Source: Chelonoidis abingdonii
Lineage: Eukaryota; Chordata; Testudines; Testudinidae
Direction of reading: 5' to 3'
Assembly: GCF_003597395.2 (NCBI RefSeq)
Contig: NC_133770.1
Span: 29,599,490 to 29,663,489 of the forward strand
DNA length: 64,000 nt
Under the pieces are notes generated by a model. The model saw nothing but the letters and a program-made list of their open reading frames with translations, searched no databases and was not told the DNA's origin. Position numbers and translations under genes: made by a program. Shown here piece by piece: positions 60,981 to 64,000 of this stretch. Within the stretch, counting starts at the first letter, position 1; every line of letters begins with the position of its first letter.

Positions 60981-62773
60981 CCCAGAAAGTCAGGCATCCA
61001 GAAAATGGAAAACAGACAGTTAGTGAAACGAGTTTGGACTTGATTACCACCACATAGGAACTCTGTGGCAGCAGCAAGGATAGAATCAAATTATCCAGAG
61101 AAGCACTCCACTGCTGTTAAGTGTGAGACTATCTTTTCTCTTTCTGCAATCGACTGCCTCATTCACTACACACCTTCTAACCTCGGCAGTGATTGAGACG
61201 GGGTCCTCCTTCACTACAATTCATCCCCAGAGCAGGTCCACTCTCTGCACTGAATGAGACAGGGGTCCTGTCATGGGGAAAAAAACAGAGAGACACCATA
61301 TAATTAAAGACTATCATAATCCATATGCACTAGTCCATGCAGGGTAGTGTGGTTTGCTATACAAAGAGAAAATGTTCTCATTTAGCTGAGAGCAATAAAC
61401 TAGGCAATATTAATTAGCGATTTAATATTTTCAGACAACTGTGAGGATATGGAGGCAACAGCCTTGAAATTAAAGAGCGGCCTGTAACACAGAGGTTTTC
61501 ATTAAAGATTATGCTCCTGACCCAGAGATCTGGAAAATCAAATCCAGAGATCAGACATGGCACTGTTCTTCTGAACCTCTCCATACTATTTCACATAGTC
61601 TATATACCTAATAGTCTTTGCTTTGATAATACAATTAATATTAAAGTCATAAACGAAAATGATCCAGAACTTAACTGAGATAAAAAACAAATAGATGTTT
61701 TATAGAAAGATTTTTTTACATTAAAAAAAAAGCTCAAATTTGGCAATGAGAGTGCTCCAAGGTACAAGGGCTGGAAATGCAAAAAAACTATGTAGGGTTC
61801 AATTTCCTTCAACTACTTTTCCTTCAGTATCGTGACCATGCTTAAACGCTTTTATATTATTTATAAATGATCACAAAGAAAATATTCACTAAGAGTATAT
61901 CTGTGCAAGCAAATTCAGACCTGTACATCTCCAGTGATGCAATGATCCAATGTTGACTGTAACAACAGCAAAATGCTAGTTAGACAACACAGTGGTTAAA
62001 ATTACCTGCCTCTGGAAAACTGCCTTTCCCTGACAGTAGAAAATTAAGTATCTAAAAAGAGCAAGTTTGGACAAGATCAAAGATATAAATCTCTAACCAA
62101 AACCCGCAATACTCACATGCTAACAGCCTAATTATTAACAGAAACTATATTAGGTTAATCGATGCTAGATGTTGATGTGTTCTCTTATTTTCTTACATTT
62201 CCATTGCTCTGCCCATAGAAGAGAGTTCAACAAAAGCTACAGAAATGACAATGAAAAAAGTAATTTATTATATAGTACCCACTTAATCAGAATGGCTGCT
62301 TCATCCACACTTCTCCAAGAGAAACAATTGACTCTAGCGACAGTGAACAGCAGCCACAGCAATAGCAATGCTTCTACCTAATAGGGATGCATTTAGCCAG
62401 CATCAAGGAAGGGGTCAAGTGATGTTTAACCAGGTGCTAAATAGTTGTTCATTTCTCCTGTCTGAGCACCTTTAAATATAGAAATTGCCCCATAAAGATA
62501 AAATGCAGTAAATCACATTTATTCAAGACAGAACTTTATCATTTTAGGCCATCTCAGACTTCTTCCTTTAAATCAGGACTGTCAGTTAATTAGCACAAGA
62601 AAGCGTCCACTGGAGTGTTCCAGTACATACTACTAGACATGTATTGGTGCTTTCAATTGCAACTTCGTACATTTATGCACAAAAACTTCTAAGTTTTGTT
62701 CCGTGACATTGGGATCAGGTGTTCCTGGAGAGCAAGGCCTCTATTTTTTGTAGTGTCCTGTAGTTTCTGAGTA

Positions 62774-62972
62774 CACCTCTACCCCGACATAACGCGATCC
62801 AATATAACATGAATTTGGATATAACACAGTAAAGCAGTGCTCTGGGGGTGGGGGTGGGGGGCAGGGCTGCGTGCTCCGGCAGATCAAAGCAAGCTCAATA
62901 TAACGCGGTTTCACCTATAATGCGGTAAGATTTTTTGGCTCCCGAGGACAGCGTTATATCGGGGTAGAGGTG
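62774..62972. mobile_element. Tc1/mariner-like palindromic element (199 bp)
   Basis: Terminal repeats CACCTCTACCCCGACATAAC and, inverted, CACCTCTACCCCGATATAAC, flanked on both sides by TA. Subterminal AATATAACGCGGTTTCACC and AATATAACATGAATTTGG are further inverted motifs. No coding capacity. Confidence 0.7.
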
Positions 62973-63108
62973 TACGTGGATGGGCATAAGAAAGGGAGGG
63001 AGAGACTAATGGAGTAAATTAGAGATGAGAAGTGTAAAAGTCAGGAGTTTGGAGGGAGAAGGATGAAAAGACAATACAGGAGAGGCAGTAGTGGGCAAAA
63101 TATAGCAA

Positions 63109-63136
63109 AAACAAAACAAAACAAAACAAAAAAAAA
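63109..63136. repeat. (AAAAC)n microsatellite
   Basis: Four to five AAAAC units followed by an A run, inside a purine-rich stretch (about 62990-63260). Confidence 0.75.
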
Positions 63137-63559
63137 GAGATGAGGAAGAGTGAGAGAAGAAAAAAGAAACAGACACTTGAGACAACTCAGGAAAAGATAC
63201 AGCATGATCTAGCAGAAAAAAAGAACAGAAAAAAAACGTGGAGCAAAGCCAGAGAAGGGAATAAGGCATAGCAAAAACAAAGATAAGTTAGGTACAGCTG
63301 ATCAAATAGTATTCAAGTAAACAGGCGAGTCAACAGTTTGTACTGCTATGAGTCAAATAATTTATTCAGCTAATACTTTTAGTACTCTCTGATCATCTCC
63401 ACAGCTAGTGAGATTCTATTTGGTGAACGTATTTGACAAATTCTAGTGAAATTACTTGAATATTAGGATTTTTTTTAATTTGACTATTCAACCTTCCCTA
63501 GTAATAAGTCACCTTTTAAAATGAAAAAGCCCAGAAGGTCCTTCTGTTCAAAAAACATA

Positions 63560-63907
63560 CACTTCTACCCCGCTATAACGCAACTCGATATAACACAGGT
63601 TCACGTATAGTGTGGCAGCAGCGGGGCTCTGGCAGTGCTTTAAAGGGTCCGGGGCTTCAGCTGCTGCGGGGCGCCCCGGGCCCTTTAAATCCTGCTGGAG
63701 CCCTGCCGCCGTTACCCTGGGGCTGCGGCAGCGAGGCTTGCCGGTGATTTAAAGGGCTGGGGCTCCAGCTGCTATGGGGAGCCCCGGGCCCTTTAAATCA
63801 CTCCTGGAGTCCTGCCGCTCCTACCCGAATATAATGGAATTTCAGCTATAACGCAATAAGGATTGTTGGCTCCCCAGGACCGCGTTATAGCAGGGTGGGT
63901 AGAGGTG
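63560..63907. mobile_element. Tc1/mariner-like palindromic element (348 bp) with a duplicated hairpin core
   Basis: Terminal repeats CACTTCTACCCCGCTATAAC and, inverted, CACCTCTACCCACCCTGC, flanked by TA. Same family as 62774-62972. The core is a tandem duplication (about 63635-63713 and 63745-63820) of a module with TTTAAAGGG on one side and GGGCCCTTTAAATC on the other, each able to fold on itself. Confidence 0.7.
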
Positions 63908-64000
63908 TAGTTTAACTATACATTATCCTCTGAACACATGGAAGCAGATAATAGCATTTTACCAAGTTCGGCAAGGAGAACACAGTACAGTTCTAATTTA

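Larger units (their letters stand above)
39141..64000 (-). other. CCNY intron upstream of exon A (partial)
   Basis: At least 24.8 kb with no further cyclin Y exon detected. Recognised repeats are listed separately. Stretches in which I see nothing definable: 39141-41400 (apart from a T/C-rich block near 40150-40430), 41550-42630, 42725-43255, 48010-50115, 51060-51600, 52760-53475, 53760-54535, 56500-57915 and 60860-62770. Confidence 0.75.

Noticed and set aside
39141..64000. The preceding CCNY exon (ending about ISDRENID)
   Set aside because: Searched by eye on the minus strand and not found; it is likely beyond 64000.

Overview
The window is vertebrate nuclear DNA: a stretch of a large, intron-rich gene packed with old transposable elements. 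The repeats (CR1 LINEs, PIF/Harbinger- and hAT-type DNA elements, ERV-type LTRs, DIRS-like gag remnants, MIR/CORE-SINE pieces and many short palindromic repeats) suggest a sauropsid, most likely a turtle. That assignment is an inference from the repeat spectrum, not a proof.

The only host gene I can prove is CCNY (cyclin Y), on the minus strand. Six consecutive coding exons are visible, in transcript order: 39140-39066, 30731-30697, 15852-15752, 9855-9820, 7045-6988 and 6881-6762. All have AG/GT borders, compatible phases and no stop. Joined, they cover the equivalent of human cyclin Y residues 52-193, from the N-terminal regulatory region into the first helices of the cyclin box. Exons for the first ~51 residues must lie beyond 64000. 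Exons for the rest of the cyclin box and the C-terminus must lie left of position 1. Cyclin Y is a membrane-anchored cyclin that activates CDK14 and CDK16 and feeds into Wnt/LRP6 signalling.

Layout. 1-6761: intron after exon F, with two MIR copies, a 782-bp hAT-like element and one unexplained minus-strand reading frame (372-713). 6762-9855: exons F, E and D. 9856-15751: intron with an inverted pair of LTR pieces around a CR1. 15752-15852: exon C. 15853-30696: intron with a third LTR, a tRNA-like palindromic element, a DIRS-like gag relic (19.4-21.8 kb), nested Harbinger-like elements (25.1-26.1 kb), a hAT (26.9 kb) and a CpG-rich palindromic element (29.2-29.7 kb). 30697-30731: exon B. 30732-39065: intron with a GC-rich repeat, a Z-DNA-prone tract, a CR1 running into a 552-N assembly gap, and a MIR. 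39066-39140: exon A. 39141-64000: upstream intron with LTR relics, a 2.2-kb Harbinger-like element, several hATs (two with perfect 8-bp target duplications), a second DIRS-like gag relic (54.5-56.5 kb), a 2.6-kb CR1 with endonuclease and reverse-transcriptase remains, and two Tc1-like palindromic elements close to the right edge.

No prokaryotic system, CRISPR array, rRNA or operon is present. The most useful observations are the CCNY exon set, the two DIRS-like gag relics (the lineage that gave rise to the LAP2-alpha domain), inverted LTRs flanking a CCNY exon, and CpG-rich palindromic modules shared between elements with different termini.
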